Source of the DNA: G963665925 sp963678925
Lineage (GTDB): Bacteria; Bacillota; Clostridia; Peptostreptococcales; Acidaminobacteraceae
Direction of reading: 5' to 3'
Assembly (NCBI GenBank): GCA_963678925.1
Contig: OY787533.1
Coordinates: forward strand, 4,030,001 to 4,094,000
DNA: 64,000 nucleotides
Shown piece after piece: positions 43,022 through 52,122 of the stretch. Numbering within the stretch: the first letter of the stretch is position 1; every line of letters starts with the position of its first letter. The notes beneath the pieces were generated by a model. It made no database searches. It was not told the origin of the DNA and saw only the letters and a program-made list of their open reading frames with translations. Both the position numbers and the translations under genes were made by a program.

Positions 43022-43474
43022 ATGCAAATTAAAGAAATTAGAGAAATGGTCCGTCTGGTATCACAATCGGGACTGTCGGTTTTTGAAATGGAGAATGACG
43101 GTTTTAGAATCCGTATGGAAAATAATACAGGCACGGCTGCTGTGGTTGAAACCGCGCCGGCTGCAGTGGCACAAATGCTGGAAACTGATTCGTTTGAAAG
43201 GGTTGCACAGCCAGTCGCAGAGCAGGTGCGTCCTGTTTCTGGAACACCTGTAAAAGCCCCTCTTGTAGGCGTGTTTTACGCATCACCTTCACCTGATCAG
43301 GACGCATATGTCAAAGTGGGCGATGGGGTCAAAAAAGGCGATATTCTATGTATCATCGAGGCCATGAAGGTCATGAATGAAATTACAGCGGAAAAGGATG
43401 GCGTTATCACAGCGGTTCTTGCAGAAAATGAAGCTCTTGTGGAATATGGACAAGACCTCTTCATGATTGGATAG
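43022..43474 (+). CDS. accB: Acetyl-CoA carboxylase biotin carboxyl carrier protein
   Basis: AccB carries the biotin that shuttles CO2 between biotin carboxylase and carboxyltransferase. The 150-residue protein has an N-terminal MQIKEIREMVRLVSQSGLSV segment typical of AccB, a linker rich in alanine, proline and valine, and a C-terminal biotinyl domain with the biotin lysine in IEAMKVMNEI. It is the first gene of accBCDA, 8 bp before accC. The complex makes malonyl-CoA for fatty-acid synthesis in the cytoplasm. Confidence 0.95.
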   Translation: MQIKEIREMVRLVSQSGLSVFEMENDGFRIRMENNTGTAAVVETAPAAVAQMLETDSFERVAQPVAEQVRPVSGTPVKAPLVGVFYASPSPDQDAYVKVGDGVKKGDILCIIEAMKVMNEITAEKDGVITAVLAENEALVEYGQDLFMIG

Positions 43475-43482
43475 GTGATTGT

Positions 43483-44829
43483 ATGTTCAATAAGATACTT
43501 GTAGCGAATAGAGGAGAAATTGCAGTGCGCATTATCAGGGCATGCAGAGAAATGGGCATAGAGACAGTTGCCATTTATTCTGAGTGCGATAGAGAAGCGC
43601 TGCATACACAGCTGGCCGATGAGGCGGTATGTGTAGGGCCAGCAAAGGCAGCAGATTCATACCTGAATATGACAAACATCATCAGCGCGGCAGTGCTGAC
43701 AGGGGTTCAGGCCATTCACCCTGGCTTCGGATTTCTTTCAGAAAATGCAAAGTTCGCGCGCATGTGCAGTGAGTGCGGCATCAAGTTCATCGGCCCTTCA
43801 CCTGAAGCCATTGAAAAAATGGGAGACAAGGCGATGGCAAGAACGACAATGATCGCAGCTGGCGTCGATGTCGTACCCGGGTCTGACGGACCGGTTCATA
43901 CAATGGAACAAGCCATGCAGGAAGCCAAGCATATTGGGTATCCACTTCTAGTCAAAGCCGCATCTGGCGGCGGTGGCAGAGGTATGCGTGTCGTACGTGC
44001 TGAAAATGAACTTGAGTCGCTTGTGAGTGCGGCCAGAATGGAAGCCAAAGCGGCTTTTGGTGACGACACGGTCTACATGGAAAGATTCGTAGAGAATCCC
44101 AAACATATAGAGTTCCAAATCATTGCTGACGGACAGGGTTCGGTTGTTCATCTTGGTGAGCGTGACTGTTCTATGCAAAGAAGAAATCAGAAGGTTATAG
44201 AAGAGGCGCCTTCGCCAATGCTTTCAGATGCCCTGCGTAGGAAAATGGGAAATGCAGCGGTAAAAGCAGCAAAGGCTGCCAACTATGAAAATGCGGGTAC
44301 TGTTGAGTTCCTGCTTACTAAAGAAGGGGAGTTCTTCTTTATAGAAATGAATACACGCATTCAGGTAGAGCATCCTGTGACAGAGATGATTACGGGAATA
44401 GATCTGATTAAGGAACAGATTCGAGTAGCAGCTGGGCTGAAGCTCGGATTCACGCAAGAAGACGTTAAGATAACAGGCCATGCCATAGAGTGCAGAATCA
44501 ATGCTGAAAATCCCTATCAGAATTTCAGACCTTGTCCTGGCAAGATAGAGAATCTCCTCCTGCCTGGAGGTCCTGGTGTTCGAATTGATTCAGCGGCTTA
44601 TCCGGGCTATGTCATTCCGCCGGTATACGATTCCATGATTGGCAAACTCATTGTACATGGCGTTGACCGTGAGGATGCTGTCAGACGTATGAAGCGTGCG
44701 CTTGGTGAATTTCTTATTACGGGAATTGACACGAATATTGATTTCCATTTTGAAATACTCACGCATGAAGCCTATATAAATGGAAATTATCATACAAAAA
44801 CACTGGAAACAGAGATAATCAGCAGCTAA
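43483..44829 (+). CDS. accC: Acetyl-CoA carboxylase, biotin carboxylase subunit
   Basis: AccC uses ATP and bicarbonate to carboxylate biotin on AccB. The 448-residue protein has the full biotin carboxylase layout: the N-terminal LVANRGEIAVRIIRACREMG, the ATP-grasp glycine loop ASGGGGRGMRVV near residue 160, RDCSMQRRNQKVIEEAPSP, and the catalytic segment EMNTRIQVEHPVTEMITG. The length is normal. It lies 8 bp after accB and 13 bp before accD, in a single operon. Confidence 0.96.
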   Translation: MFNKILVANRGEIAVRIIRACREMGIETVAIYSECDREALHTQLADEAVCVGPAKAADSYLNMTNIISAAVLTGVQAIHPGFGFLSENAKFARMCSECGIKFIGPSPEAIEKMGDKAMARTTMIAAGVDVVPGSDGPVHTMEQAMQEAKHIGYPLLVKAASGGGGRGMRVVRAENELESLVSAARMEAKAAFGDDTVYMERFVENPKHIEFQIIADGQGSVVHLGERDCSMQRRNQKVIEEAPSPMLSDALRRKMGNAAVKAAKAANYENAGTVEFLLTKEGEFFFIEMNTRIQVEHPVTEMITGIDLIKEQIRVAAGLKLGFTQEDVKITGHAIECRINAENPYQNFRPCPGKIENLLLPGGPGVRIDSAAYPGYVIPPVYDSMIGKLIVHGVDREDAVRRMKRALGEFLITGIDTNIDFHFEILTHEAYINGNYHTKTLETEIISS

Positions 44830-44842
44830 GGACGGTGATTGA

Positions 44843-45715
44843 ATGTTTGGAAAGCTTTTTAAGAAAACCCAGTATATCCGTCTGAATCAGGAGCGGTCGG
44901 CGGCGCCACAGGCAGCCAAGCCAAATATTCCTGATGGATTTTATATTAAGTGTAAAAACTGCGGCAAGCTTATCGACAGAGAAGTTTACGAAAACAGCGG
45001 GTCGGTTTGTGTTGGTTGCGGACATCATTTCAGAATCAGACCCATAGAAAGAATTGCAATGGTCGCTGACCAAGACAGTTTTGAAGAAATGTATAAGGAT
45101 GTTGTCACGGCCAATCCGCTTGATTTTAAAGGGTATGAGACTAAGGTCAAGAGCGCCGGTGAAAAAGCGGAAGTCTCTGAGGCAGTTACTGTTGGCACTG
45201 CGACAATCGATGGCAGAAAAGTTGCCATTGGTGTTATGGACCCAGGTTTCATGATGGGTTCCATGGGATCGGCAGTTGGAGAAAGAATAACACGTCTGAC
45301 TGAGTTTGCTACGGACAACAGATTGCCTTTAATTGTTTTTACGGCCTCTGGAGGTGCCAGAATGCAGGAGGGTATTTTTTCACTTATGCAAATGGCCAAG
45401 ACGTCCATGGCACTTAAAAGACATGGTGAGGCAGGGCAGCTGTACGTCAGCATCCTTACCGATCCAACTACAGGTGGCGTTACAGCCAGCTTCGCAATGC
45501 TGGGCGACATTATTCTTGCTGAGCCAGGTGCGCTGATTGGCTTTGCTGGACCGCGTGTTATTGAACAGACGATTCGTCAAAAGCTGCCAGAAGGCTTCCA
45601 ACGCAGCGAATTCCTTCTGGAGCATGGCTTTATTGATAAAATTGTAAGACGTGAAGACCTGCGAACTGCGCTTACGAAATTGCTGAATGCGCATAAGGAG
45701 GTACAATATGCCTAA
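44843..45715 (+). CDS. accD: Acetyl-CoA carboxylase, carboxyltransferase beta subunit
   Basis: AccD forms half of the carboxyltransferase that moves the carboxyl group from biotin to acetyl-CoA. The 290-residue protein has the zinc ribbon CKNCGKLI...CVGCGHHF (residues 33-56) and a crotonase-like core with FTASGGARMQEG, PTTGGVTASFAMLGD and IGFAGPRVIEQT. Its end overlaps accA by 8 bp, suggesting coupled, equimolar translation of the two subunits. Confidence 0.96.
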   Translation: MFGKLFKKTQYIRLNQERSAAPQAAKPNIPDGFYIKCKNCGKLIDREVYENSGSVCVGCGHHFRIRPIERIAMVADQDSFEEMYKDVVTANPLDFKGYETKVKSAGEKAEVSEAVTVGTATIDGRKVAIGVMDPGFMMGSMGSAVGERITRLTEFATDNRLPLIVFTASGGARMQEGIFSLMQMAKTSMALKRHGEAGQLYVSILTDPTTGGVTASFAMLGDIILAEPGALIGFAGPRVIEQTIRQKLPEGFQRSEFLLEHGFIDKIVRREDLRTALTKLLNAHKEVQYA

Positions 45716-46658
45716 ACATGATGAAGAATTGTTGAAAAAAAGGCTTGAAGAGCTTGAAAAACTAGCGGCGCAAGTTGACCCAAACCTCAAAAAGGATTTG
45801 GAACGTATAAGCAAGCGTCTCAAGCTCGATGAAACCGAAGTGGCAGCAGTTGAACCTGACCAGGTTTCTGCCGCTTGGAAAAGAGTGCAGCTTGCAAGAC
45901 ATAAGAATAGACTGACTACCCTTGAATATATTTCAAGACTTTTTGACGATTTTGTTGAACTGCATGGCGACCGTCTGTATAGAGATGACGCGGCAGTTGT
46001 CGGTGGCCTCGCGTGGTTTGGAGGACAACCTGTCACGGTAATCGGGCATCAGAAGGGCCGGGATGTAAAAGAGAACATCAAGAGAAACTTTGGCATGGCG
46101 CACCCGGAAGGATACCGAAAGGCGCTTCGCCTCATGCGGCAGGCAGAAAAGTTTAACCGTCCAATCATCTGCTTTATTGACACGCCAGGCGCATACTGCG
46201 GACTTGGAGCTGAGGAACGTGGGCAGGGTGAGGCGATTGCCAGAAACCTATTTGAAATGTCAGACCTGAAAGTGCCTGTTATCAGCATTGTGATCGGTGA
46301 GGGTGGCAGCGGGGGCGCGCTTGCTTTTGGTGTCGGCAATGAAATATGGATGCTTGAAAACGCCATATATTCTGTGCTGTCTCCAGAAGGCTTTGCGACC
46401 ATACTCTGGAAGAATGCCTCAAGAGCTCAGGAAGCTGCAGATATTATGAAGATTACTGCTGAAGATATTCATAATTTCGGTTTCATTGACCAAATTGTCA
46501 AAGAGAGCGATGGCGGTGTTCAAGAAAATGAAAAAGTGACAATCGACCATTTGAAGCAGCTGTTAGATGAGACGCTTTCCAAATACAGCGAAATGTCTTC
46601 TGAGGAGATTGTTTCATCCAGATACGAAAAGTTCAGAACCATGGGTGTCTGTGGTTAG
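45708..46658 (+). CDS. accA: Acetyl-CoA carboxylase, carboxyltransferase alpha subunit
   Basis: AccA is the acetyl-CoA-binding half of the carboxyltransferase. The 316-residue protein shows a helical N-terminus, ELHGDRLYRDDAAVVGGLA, FGMAHPEGYRKALRLM and IGEGGSGGALAFGVGN, all typical. AAGGAGG before ATG 45708, inside accD, decides the start over an upstream frame extension. It closes the accBCDA operon, and a strong terminator follows. No fab genes adjoin it in this window. Confidence 0.96.
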   Translation: MPKHDEELLKKRLEELEKLAAQVDPNLKKDLERISKRLKLDETEVAAVEPDQVSAAWKRVQLARHKNRLTTLEYISRLFDDFVELHGDRLYRDDAAVVGGLAWFGGQPVTVIGHQKGRDVKENIKRNFGMAHPEGYRKALRLMRQAEKFNRPIICFIDTPGAYCGLGAEERGQGEAIARNLFEMSDLKVPVISIVIGEGGSGGALAFGVGNEIWMLENAIYSVLSPEGFATILWKNASRAQEAADIMKITAEDIHNFGFIDQIVKESDGGVQENEKVTIDHLKQLLDETLSKYSEMSSEEIVSSRYEKFRTMGVCG

Positions 46659-46677
46659 AATTTCTGTCTAAATATTG

Positions 46678-46718
46678 ATCTGCCCGAACTGCGTATGCTG
46701 TTGGGGCAGATTTTTTTC
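46678..46718 (+). terminator. Terminator of the acc operon
   Basis: ATCTGCCC and GGGCAGAT enclose a GC-poor loop and are followed by TTTTTTT. Confidence 0.85.
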
Positions 46719-46841
46719 TTTATTTTTTCATGTAGAAAAGGAGAACGCCATTATCTTGAAGAATAAACTATAATTACGGCTGCTGCATATACGCATAAAG
46801 ATAAGTCCATCAGCAGGTTGATGTGACGTAGAGAGGTTAAA

Positions 46842-47741
46842 ATGAAAAAATACACTATGGCAGTTCTCATGATTATGGCATCATTTTTTTGGGCTGGCGC
46901 TTTTATTGCCGGCAAATACAGTGTAGGTACATTTTCTCCTGGAATGCTTACATTTTTGAGATTTGGAATTGCGTCGGTCATCATAATGGTGGTACTTAGG
47001 GTCCGTAGTCCAAAGGACTGGATGTTGCAAAAGGATCAATTGATGCCAGTCGTTATACTTGGTCTTGTGGGCATGATCGGATATCATATTTTATTTTTTG
47101 AAGCCTTAAAATATACAACGGCGTCTAATGCATCCATGGTTGCGGCCATGAATCCGATACTGACGGCCTTTATTGCGTCAAGGCTGACAGGTGAGTCCTT
47201 GTCTGTTAAGAAAATTCTGCTCATCCTCGTAGCCTTTTCCGGTGTTGTCTTAACGCTGACCAATTGGGATTTAGGCGTTATTACGAGACATGAAATGAAT
47301 GTCGGAGACCTGATTATGCTTGTTGCAGTAAGCTGCTGGGCGGTATACAGTGTGCTGGTCAAAAAATTCATGACCGGTTTTACACCCTTGAAGCTGACGG
47401 CTTACACATTTCTTAGCTGTACGGTCATGATGATGCCCTTTATTCTCTTCAATCCAAGTAATTACAGCGATTTGGCAAGTGCTCCGCCAGCAGCGATTGC
47501 TGCAGTGCTCTATATGGCCATATTTCCGACAGTCATTGGCTATCTGATACAGCAGATGTCCATTCGAAATGTAGGTGCAAGCCGAACCAATATCTATATT
47601 AATCTCGTACCGGTGTTTTCACTCATGCTTGCGGTTTCCATATTGGGTGAGCCTGTATCGATGCAAAAAATTGTAAGTAGTGGTATGATAATAGCAGCAG
47701 TGTTTCTTTATAATAGAGAAGGACTGAAAGTGAGAAGCTGA
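46842..47741 (+). CDS. EamA-family (DMT) transporter
   Basis: This 299-residue membrane protein has ten predicted helices in two EamA repeats. The first repeat starts MASFFWAGAFIAGKYSVG and ends SRLTGESLSVKKILLILVAF, in part LTGESLSVKKI. The second contains AVSCWAVYSVLVKKFM and ends SILGEPVSMQKIVSSGMI, in part ILGEPVSMQKI. The family exports or imports amino acids and other metabolites; its substrates are not predictable from sequence. AGAGGT precedes the ATG. A hypothetical coiled-coil gene starts one base after its stop. Confidence 0.88.
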   Translation: MKKYTMAVLMIMASFFWAGAFIAGKYSVGTFSPGMLTFLRFGIASVIIMVVLRVRSPKDWMLQKDQLMPVVILGLVGMIGYHILFFEALKYTTASNASMVAAMNPILTAFIASRLTGESLSVKKILLILVAFSGVVLTLTNWDLGVITRHEMNVGDLIMLVAVSCWAVYSVLVKKFMTGFTPLKLTAYTFLSCTVMMMPFILFNPSNYSDLASAPPAAIAAVLYMAIFPTVIGYLIQQMSIRNVGASRTNIYINLVPVFSLMLAVSILGEPVSMQKIVSSGMIIAAVFLYNREGLKVRS

Positions 47742-47742
47742 T

Positions 47743-48366
47743 ATGTCAAGAACAAGGAACTTTGATGACGTACTGGGTATTTCAAAAAAATCTATAAAAA
47801 AGCGTCGTCTGGAGCCCGTGGTGGAGACAGTCGAAGGCATTGAAGACAGTGGTGACGCCGATGCGGTAAAAGACGCGTTGGAGGACAAAGCGGCAGACAA
47901 AGCAAATGAAGCAGTAAAAGTTGAAGTTACAGCTAAAGCTGAGGCTCAAGATGAAGCTAAAGATGAAGTGAAAGATGAAGCTAAAGATGAAGTGAAAGAT
48001 GAAGTTGCTGTGTCTATTGATTTGCCTGAGTCTGAAGCAAGGCATACGAATGTGTGTGATGTAGAGGCAGCAGCTGCTGACAAGCACGATGTCAATCGTG
48101 CCCTTCTGGAGCAGTTGAAATGTGAAATAGCTTTTTTGAAGGATCAGATACGTGTTAAAGATGTTCAAATTGAAACAAAGGAAAAGCAGCTTGAAAACAA
48201 GGATGAACTGCTTAGAAATTTTCAGGTGCTCCTTAAGTCGGAGCAGGACAGAGTGTTGCGCCTTGAGTCCAGGATGACTGCGCCTGAAGGGGTTGAAAAT
48301 GAGTCCAATGAGCCTCTGAACGACTCCGTAGAAAAAGTTTCATGGTTTAAAAGACTTTTCCGTTAA
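47743..48366 (+). CDS. Hypothetical coiled-coil protein with KDEA/KDEV repeats
   Basis: This is a 207-residue protein I do not recognise. Residues 1-30 are basic (RTRNFDDVLGISKKSIKKRR). Residues 45-90 are strongly acidic with tandem DEAKDEVK units. Residues 115-185 form a predicted coiled coil (LLEQLKCEIAFLKDQIRVKD, in part). The C-terminus ends SWFKRLFR, an amphipathic basic tail that could touch a membrane or partner. It follows the EamA gene with one base between and overlaps or nearly abuts the next small gene. The ATG overlaps the region of the upstream stop, so translation may be coupled. Confidence 0.65.
   Translation: MSRTRNFDDVLGISKKSIKKRRLEPVVETVEGIEDSGDADAVKDALEDKAADKANEAVKVEVTAKAEAQDEAKDEVKDEAKDEVKDEVAVSIDLPESEARHTNVCDVEAAAADKHDVNRALLEQLKCEIAFLKDQIRVKDVQIETKEKQLENKDELLRNFQVLLKSEQDRVLRLESRMTAPEGVENESNEPLNDSVEKVSWFKRLFR
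47950..48006 (+). repeat. In-frame tandem repeat, 24-bp unit
   Basis: Two exact 24-bp copies (GATGAAGCTAAA joined to GATGAAGTGAAA) and part of a third encode DEAKDEVK units. Slippage could change the copy number without breaking the frame. Confidence 0.85.
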
Positions 48367-48404
48367 TGATTTATGGCAAGTGTAAACGTATAGGGGTGTT
48401 TATT

Positions 48405-48650
48405 TTGAAGGTTATTATTAAAGACAATTTCTACGAATTTCAGAATGAAAAGACAGACGCGCTGTTCAATGTACAAAAGGATTATCTATCTACGCTCATA
48501 CGAGATCATTCCGGTGAGGAAAACCTCGAGAACCTGCTGACTTCACTGTTCAGCCTGTATAATCTCTCGGAAGCATTGATTCATAAAGTAATTGATGAGA
48601 ACGGTAAGGAAGCCATCATAGACATACTGAACGCAAAAGCACTGAAGTAG
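48405..48650 (+). CDS. Small hypothetical protein (about 81 residues)
   Basis: This is a short acidic, helical protein (KVIIKDNFYEFQNEKTDAL at the start, IDENGKEAIIDILNAKALK at the end). No family is recognised. The frame opens at ATG 48366, which forms TAATG with the upstream stop, but GGGGTG lies six bases before TTG 48405 and the protein from there has a natural-looking start, so I prefer TTG. It is the last gene of the EamA unit, before a terminator. Confidence 0.55.
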   Translation: MKVIIKDNFYEFQNEKTDALFNVQKDYLSTLIRDHSGEENLENLLTSLFSLYNLSEALIHKVIDENGKEAIIDILNAKALK

Positions 48651-48688
48651 TCTGGTCGGTCTTTAAAGTACATATTGAAATGTTTTTC

Positions 48689-48728
48689 AAGGCATCTGCT
48701 GCGCCTGTGACGCAAAAGATGCCTTTAC
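48689..48728 (+). terminator. Terminator after the small hypothetical gene
   Basis: AAGGCATCT and AGATGCCTT pair perfectly around a 20-nt loop, followed by TACTAT. The tail is weak. Confidence 0.6.
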
Positions 48729-48831
48729 TATAAAGAAAAAAGGCAAATTGAGGCAAAAATATGTAAAGTACATGTGTAAAAGCATCCACAATATGGTATT
48801 AAGTATCTAAATGAAAAGCCGGAGGTATGTC

Positions 48832-49854
48832 ATGCGCACAATGGAAAAGAGCCTGGTTGACGAGTATGGTCAATTTCATTATGGAAACTATGATGCTTAT
48901 TTTCAGGCATTGAATCCACTGGACTTCAGAGGCGGTATATGGGGTGTCTTGCCTAAGCCCTTGAGAAGGAGAAGACTCAAAGAGTGGCAGGCCTACATGA
49001 TTGATGGCAAAAAGTACTATATACTCATCGGTGCCATGGATATGAAACTCTTCTCAGTACTCAAAGTGCTCATTTATGACAAGACCTCAAACCATACTTG
49101 GGGAACGTCTGAAATACTGCATAACAAGACAATTAAGGTTGCGGAGAATTTGAAAAGTGGTTCTGCATTTGCCTGTGAGAAGGGGACAACCATATTTTCA
49201 AACAATTTCTTAAAAAACAACCGCATTGAAATAGGCTTCAATTTCACAGACGCCCTTACTGGCGATTCCATAAGAGGGTATTTCGAAGCTGGTTCGAAAA
49301 TCAATCATCCTTCGGTTTCGGTTCTTCCTCTTAAGAATTCGGCAGGGTTTTATACACACAAGCAGCTTATGTCCATTGGAGGCTATTTTGCTGTGAACAG
49401 TAAGGTTCATTCCTTGAGCTCAGGAGAAACCACCTTGGTGCTCGACGATCAGAAGGTCTTCTATCCCTATAAGACCTATTGGGACTGGGGATGCGCGGCA
49501 GGAATTGTGGGAAGCGAATACTGCGGCTTTACCGTCTCTGATGTAAGGGCCGTACACGAAAAGCGCAATGAAAACGCCTTTTGGAAAGATGGAGAGCTCC
49601 ACAGAGTTGAAGATGTCAAGTTCATACACAACAAAAAATCTGGAAACTGGAGCATTTTAGACGCTTCGGGCGCCGTAGACATGGAATTCAAGCCAGCGGC
49701 AAAGCATCTTATTGAAAGAAACATGTTTTGGGTTAGGACGAAATATGAGGGGCCGCTTGGCTGGTACTCTGGTCACATTGGCAGTGAAAACGGCGAAAAA
49801 CTCTATGTCAACGGCATGTTCGGTATGCTGGAAAGAATGAATCTACGTTTATAA
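48832..49854 (+). CDS. DUF2804 family protein
   Basis: This protein of about 340 residues belongs to DUF2804, a family of unknown function. Typical features are the N-terminal LVDEYGQFHYGNYD, LRRRRLKEWQAY near residue 40, KTYWDWGCAAGI and NAFWKDGELHRVEDVKF, and a tryptophan-rich C-terminus. No catalytic motif or signal peptide is visible; the predicted beta-rich fold resembles lipocalin-like sugar or lipid binders. CCGGAGG before ATG 48832 decides the start over ATG 48811. It is monocistronic, with a terminator after it. Confidence 0.8.
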   Translation: MRTMEKSLVDEYGQFHYGNYDAYFQALNPLDFRGGIWGVLPKPLRRRRLKEWQAYMIDGKKYYILIGAMDMKLFSVLKVLIYDKTSNHTWGTSEILHNKTIKVAENLKSGSAFACEKGTTIFSNNFLKNNRIEIGFNFTDALTGDSIRGYFEAGSKINHPSVSVLPLKNSAGFYTHKQLMSIGGYFAVNSKVHSLSSGETTLVLDDQKVFYPYKTYWDWGCAAGIVGSEYCGFTVSDVRAVHEKRNENAFWKDGELHRVEDVKFIHNKKSGNWSILDASGAVDMEFKPAAKHLIERNMFWVRTKYEGPLGWYSGHIGSENGEKLYVNGMFGMLERMNLRL

Positions 49855-49912
49855 TTCGTAATAATACTTGTCAAAGGTCCAGATATCATGTACAATTTTT
49901 CTTAATCATATG

Positions 49913-49935
49913 GCTCAGGATTTCCTGAGCTTTAA
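49913..49935 (+). terminator. Terminator of the DUF2804 gene
   Basis: GCTCAGGA and TCCTGAGC form a tight stem with a short loop and a TTTAATATTT tail, just before the riboswitch. Confidence 0.65.
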
Positions 49936-49941
49936 TATTTG

Positions 49942-50006
49942 CCGTATAATATTGGAAATATGGTCCGAAAGTTTCTACCCAGTTACCGTAAATGACTGGA
50001 CTACGG
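49942..50006 (+). promoter_or_regulatory. Guanine-class purine riboswitch
   Basis: The conserved purine aptamer core is present: TATAAT, ATATGG, TTTCTACC, ACCGTAAA and GACTACGG. CCGTA at the start and TACGG at the end form helix P1. The ligand-reading base is C (GAC before TAC), which selects guanine or hypoxanthine rather than adenine. It lies 88 bp before xpt. GGCAT (about 50013) and ATGCC (about 50044) in the space between may form the switching hairpin. Confidence 0.9.
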
Positions 50007-50094
50007 GGAGCAGGCATGCGCTGTCATATGCGCTATGCTGTTAATGCCCTTTCTATGTATGTGTTCGGACCGATAATGGGGAAAGGGAGTAATT

Positions 50095-50664
50095 ATGGAA
50101 GCACTAAAGAATGCGATACTAACTAAAGGTCAAGTGGTGGGCGAGGATATTCTGAAGGTAGACACTTTCTTGAATCATCAGCTCGATGTATCGCTCCTAA
50201 ATGAAATTGGAAAGGAATTCAATAGGCGCTTCGCAGATGAAGGCATCACAAAAATCCTGACAATTGAAGCTTCTGGTATTGCCATAGCAGCACTTACTGC
50301 ACAACATTTCAATGTTCCTGTGGTATTTGCAAAGAAAGTCGCTTCTAAGAATCTTGATAACGACACTTATGAAACAGATGTATACTCCTTCACCAAGGCG
50401 AAGAATTACAAGGTGCGGGTTTCAAAAAAATTCATCGACAGCAGCGATAAAATACTCGTTCTTGATGATTTCCTTGCTCAAGGTAAGGCTGCTCTGGGTC
50501 TGAAGGATATTGTGGACCAGGCTGGTGCTGAACTTGCTGGTATTGGAATCGTCATTGAAAAGGGATTCCAGGACGGTGGCAGACTGCTGAGAGAACAGGG
50601 AATCCGTGTAGATTCACTTGCGGTAATCGATTCGTTTTCAAATGGCGCGCCTGTGTTTAGATAA
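50095..50664 (+). CDS. xpt: Xanthine phosphoribosyltransferase
   Basis: Xpt salvages xanthine with PRPP to make XMP. The 189-residue protein is of normal length. ILTIEASGIAIAALTA near residue 60 and the PRPP-binding loop ILVLDDFLAQGKAALGL near residue 125 are diagnostic. GGGAG precedes the ATG. Control by the guanine riboswitch directly upstream fits the known regulation of xpt in Firmicutes: transcription falls when guanine is plentiful. A strong terminator follows; no pbuX partner adjoins it. Confidence 0.95.
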   Translation: MEALKNAILTKGQVVGEDILKVDTFLNHQLDVSLLNEIGKEFNRRFADEGITKILTIEASGIAIAALTAQHFNVPVVFAKKVASKNLDNDTYETDVYSFTKAKNYKVRVSKKFIDSSDKILVLDDFLAQGKAALGLKDIVDQAGAELAGIGIVIEKGFQDGGRLLREQGIRVDSLAVIDSFSNGAPVFR

Positions 50665-50723
50665 GTATCAAGAAGCATACAGGGTCTGATATATGCTGAA
50701 AATATGAAATAAAAGAAACATTG

Positions 50724-50754
50724 AGCCTCTCGGGATGATCCGGGAGGCTTTTTA
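50724..50754 (+). terminator. Terminator of xpt
   Basis: GCCTCTCGG and CCGGGAGGC form the stem with a short loop, followed by TTTTT. Confidence 0.85.
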
Positions 50755-50862
50755 TGTGTGATTACATGCCTGTTTGGGAATTATTCCATTGAGTGCGGTG
50801 GTATTATTGCGTATAATGAAAAAAGAAATATGCAATAACTGGCGAAAGATTTTGGAGCGGGT

Positions 50863-52122
50863 ATGAAAAACAGAAAAAAAATGCTTTTGATTGCGCTTGT
50901 AGATGCAATCACAACTCAAATATATATTGATATGTTTGTCGGTGGATTCAGAATTGGAATATCTGTTATCATATTGCCGATATTCTATTATTTCGATCGT
51001 AAGATCAATCCGCTTATTTGTGCGATGTATGTAGGATTCATGGGACTGGTATTCAGAGGCCTGATCGGCATTCCGGAGTACGGGAGTTTTTTAGCGGCCT
51101 TTCAGCTGGATTATCAGATCTTCGTATTTGATATGACATATGGCCTCATGTATTATTTTCTCTTCTATAAAAGTGAGGAGAAGTCGCTTACCAGGTGGGC
51201 GCTTGTTATATTATTTGCAGACTTCATAGCAAATTCTCTTGAAATCGTTTCGAGGGTCGGCCCATTTGTATCTGAAAACATTGAAGTGGTCAATAAGCTC
51301 TTTGTGGTGGCATCGCTTAGAACCTTAATCGGAATTATTGCTGTTCTGATCCTGAACAGGTACCAGATGCTGCTTAAACGTGAGGAGCATGAGAACAGAT
51401 ACCGCCAGCTGGTCACAATGTTGTCAGACTTGAAAAGCGAAGTGTATTTCATGTCGAATAACATGGAATATATAGAAGCGGTTATGAGTGACGCCTTTAC
51501 ACTGTATGAAAATCTGGGGGAAGAGGATCAGGAGAACCGGAACCTTTCTCTGCAGATTGCTAAAGATGTACATGAAATAAAGAAAAACTATCTGCGGGTT
51601 ATACACGGTATTGACCAAATATCGGACAAGGAGCCCGTCTTCGACATCATGCCTGTCAAGGACATCTATGCGATACTGCAGACGAGTCTTGGCAGGGAAA
51701 TTGAGACAAATCAGCTCCCCATAGTTCTGGACTTTCAAGTCAAAACAAATGCGGTGGTTACAGATCACTTTCTTTTAATGTCAATTTTACGCAATTTGGC
51801 TATGAATGCGGTTGAAGCCATGACACCAGAGGGTGGTGTGCTGAAAATAAGACATGATAAGGTGGACGATTATCATCATATTGTTGTATCAGATGATGGT
51901 CCGGGCATTAAGGAACGTGATTTGGAATATGTATTTAATCCGGGATTTTCAACAAAGTTTAATGAAGAGACTGGAATTATCAATAGGGGGATCGGTTTGA
52001 CTCTGGTTAAGGACATTGTGGTAAAACAGTTCAAAGGGACGATTGATATTCAATCTGAATATGGGAGTGGGACTGTGTTTAAGATTTCGATTCCGGAGCG
52101 CTGCTTGGAGGCTGTGATATGA
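50863..52122 (+). CDS. Sensor histidine kinase, GlnK (YcbA)-like
   Basis: This 419-residue kinase has about five transmembrane helices in residues 5-170 with almost no external loop, a signalling helix with the probable phospho-acceptor histidine in DVHEIKKNYLRVIHG (about residue 235), and a C-terminal ATPase domain. The N box is NLAMNAVEAM, the G1 box SDDGPGIKERD and the G2 box GIGLTLVKDI. GGAGCGGG precedes the ATG. It overlaps its response regulator by 4 bp (ATGA). The partner carries a YcbB domain, so the pair resembles GlnK-GlnL of Bacillus subtilis, which senses glutamine; here no glutaminase or glutamine transporter gene is nearby. Confidence 0.85.
   Translation: MKNRKKMLLIALVDAITTQIYIDMFVGGFRIGISVIILPIFYYFDRKINPLICAMYVGFMGLVFRGLIGIPEYGSFLAAFQLDYQIFVFDMTYGLMYYFLFYKSEEKSLTRWALVILFADFIANSLEIVSRVGPFVSENIEVVNKLFVVASLRTLIGIIAVLILNRYQMLLKREEHENRYRQLVTMLSDLKSEVYFMSNNMEYIEAVMSDAFTLYENLGEEDQENRNLSLQIAKDVHEIKKNYLRVIHGIDQISDKEPVFDIMPVKDIYAILQTSLGREIETNQLPIVLDFQVKTNAVVTDHFLLMSILRNLAMNAVEAMTPEGGVLKIRHDKVDDYHHIVVSDDGPGIKERDLEYVFNPGFSTKFNEETGIINRGIGLTLVKDIVVKQFKGTIDIQSEYGSGTVFKISIPERCLEAVI

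Noticed and set aside
45025..46036. Minus-strand frames over accD and accA
   Set aside because: They are antisense shadows of strongly conserved acc genes and lack ribosome binding sites.
47950..48006. Short tandem repeat as a CRISPR-like array
   Set aside because: The units are directly adjacent without spacers and encode an in-frame protein repeat.
49942..50006. Adenine riboswitch
   Set aside because: The discriminator base is C and the regulated gene is xpt, so the guanine class fits.
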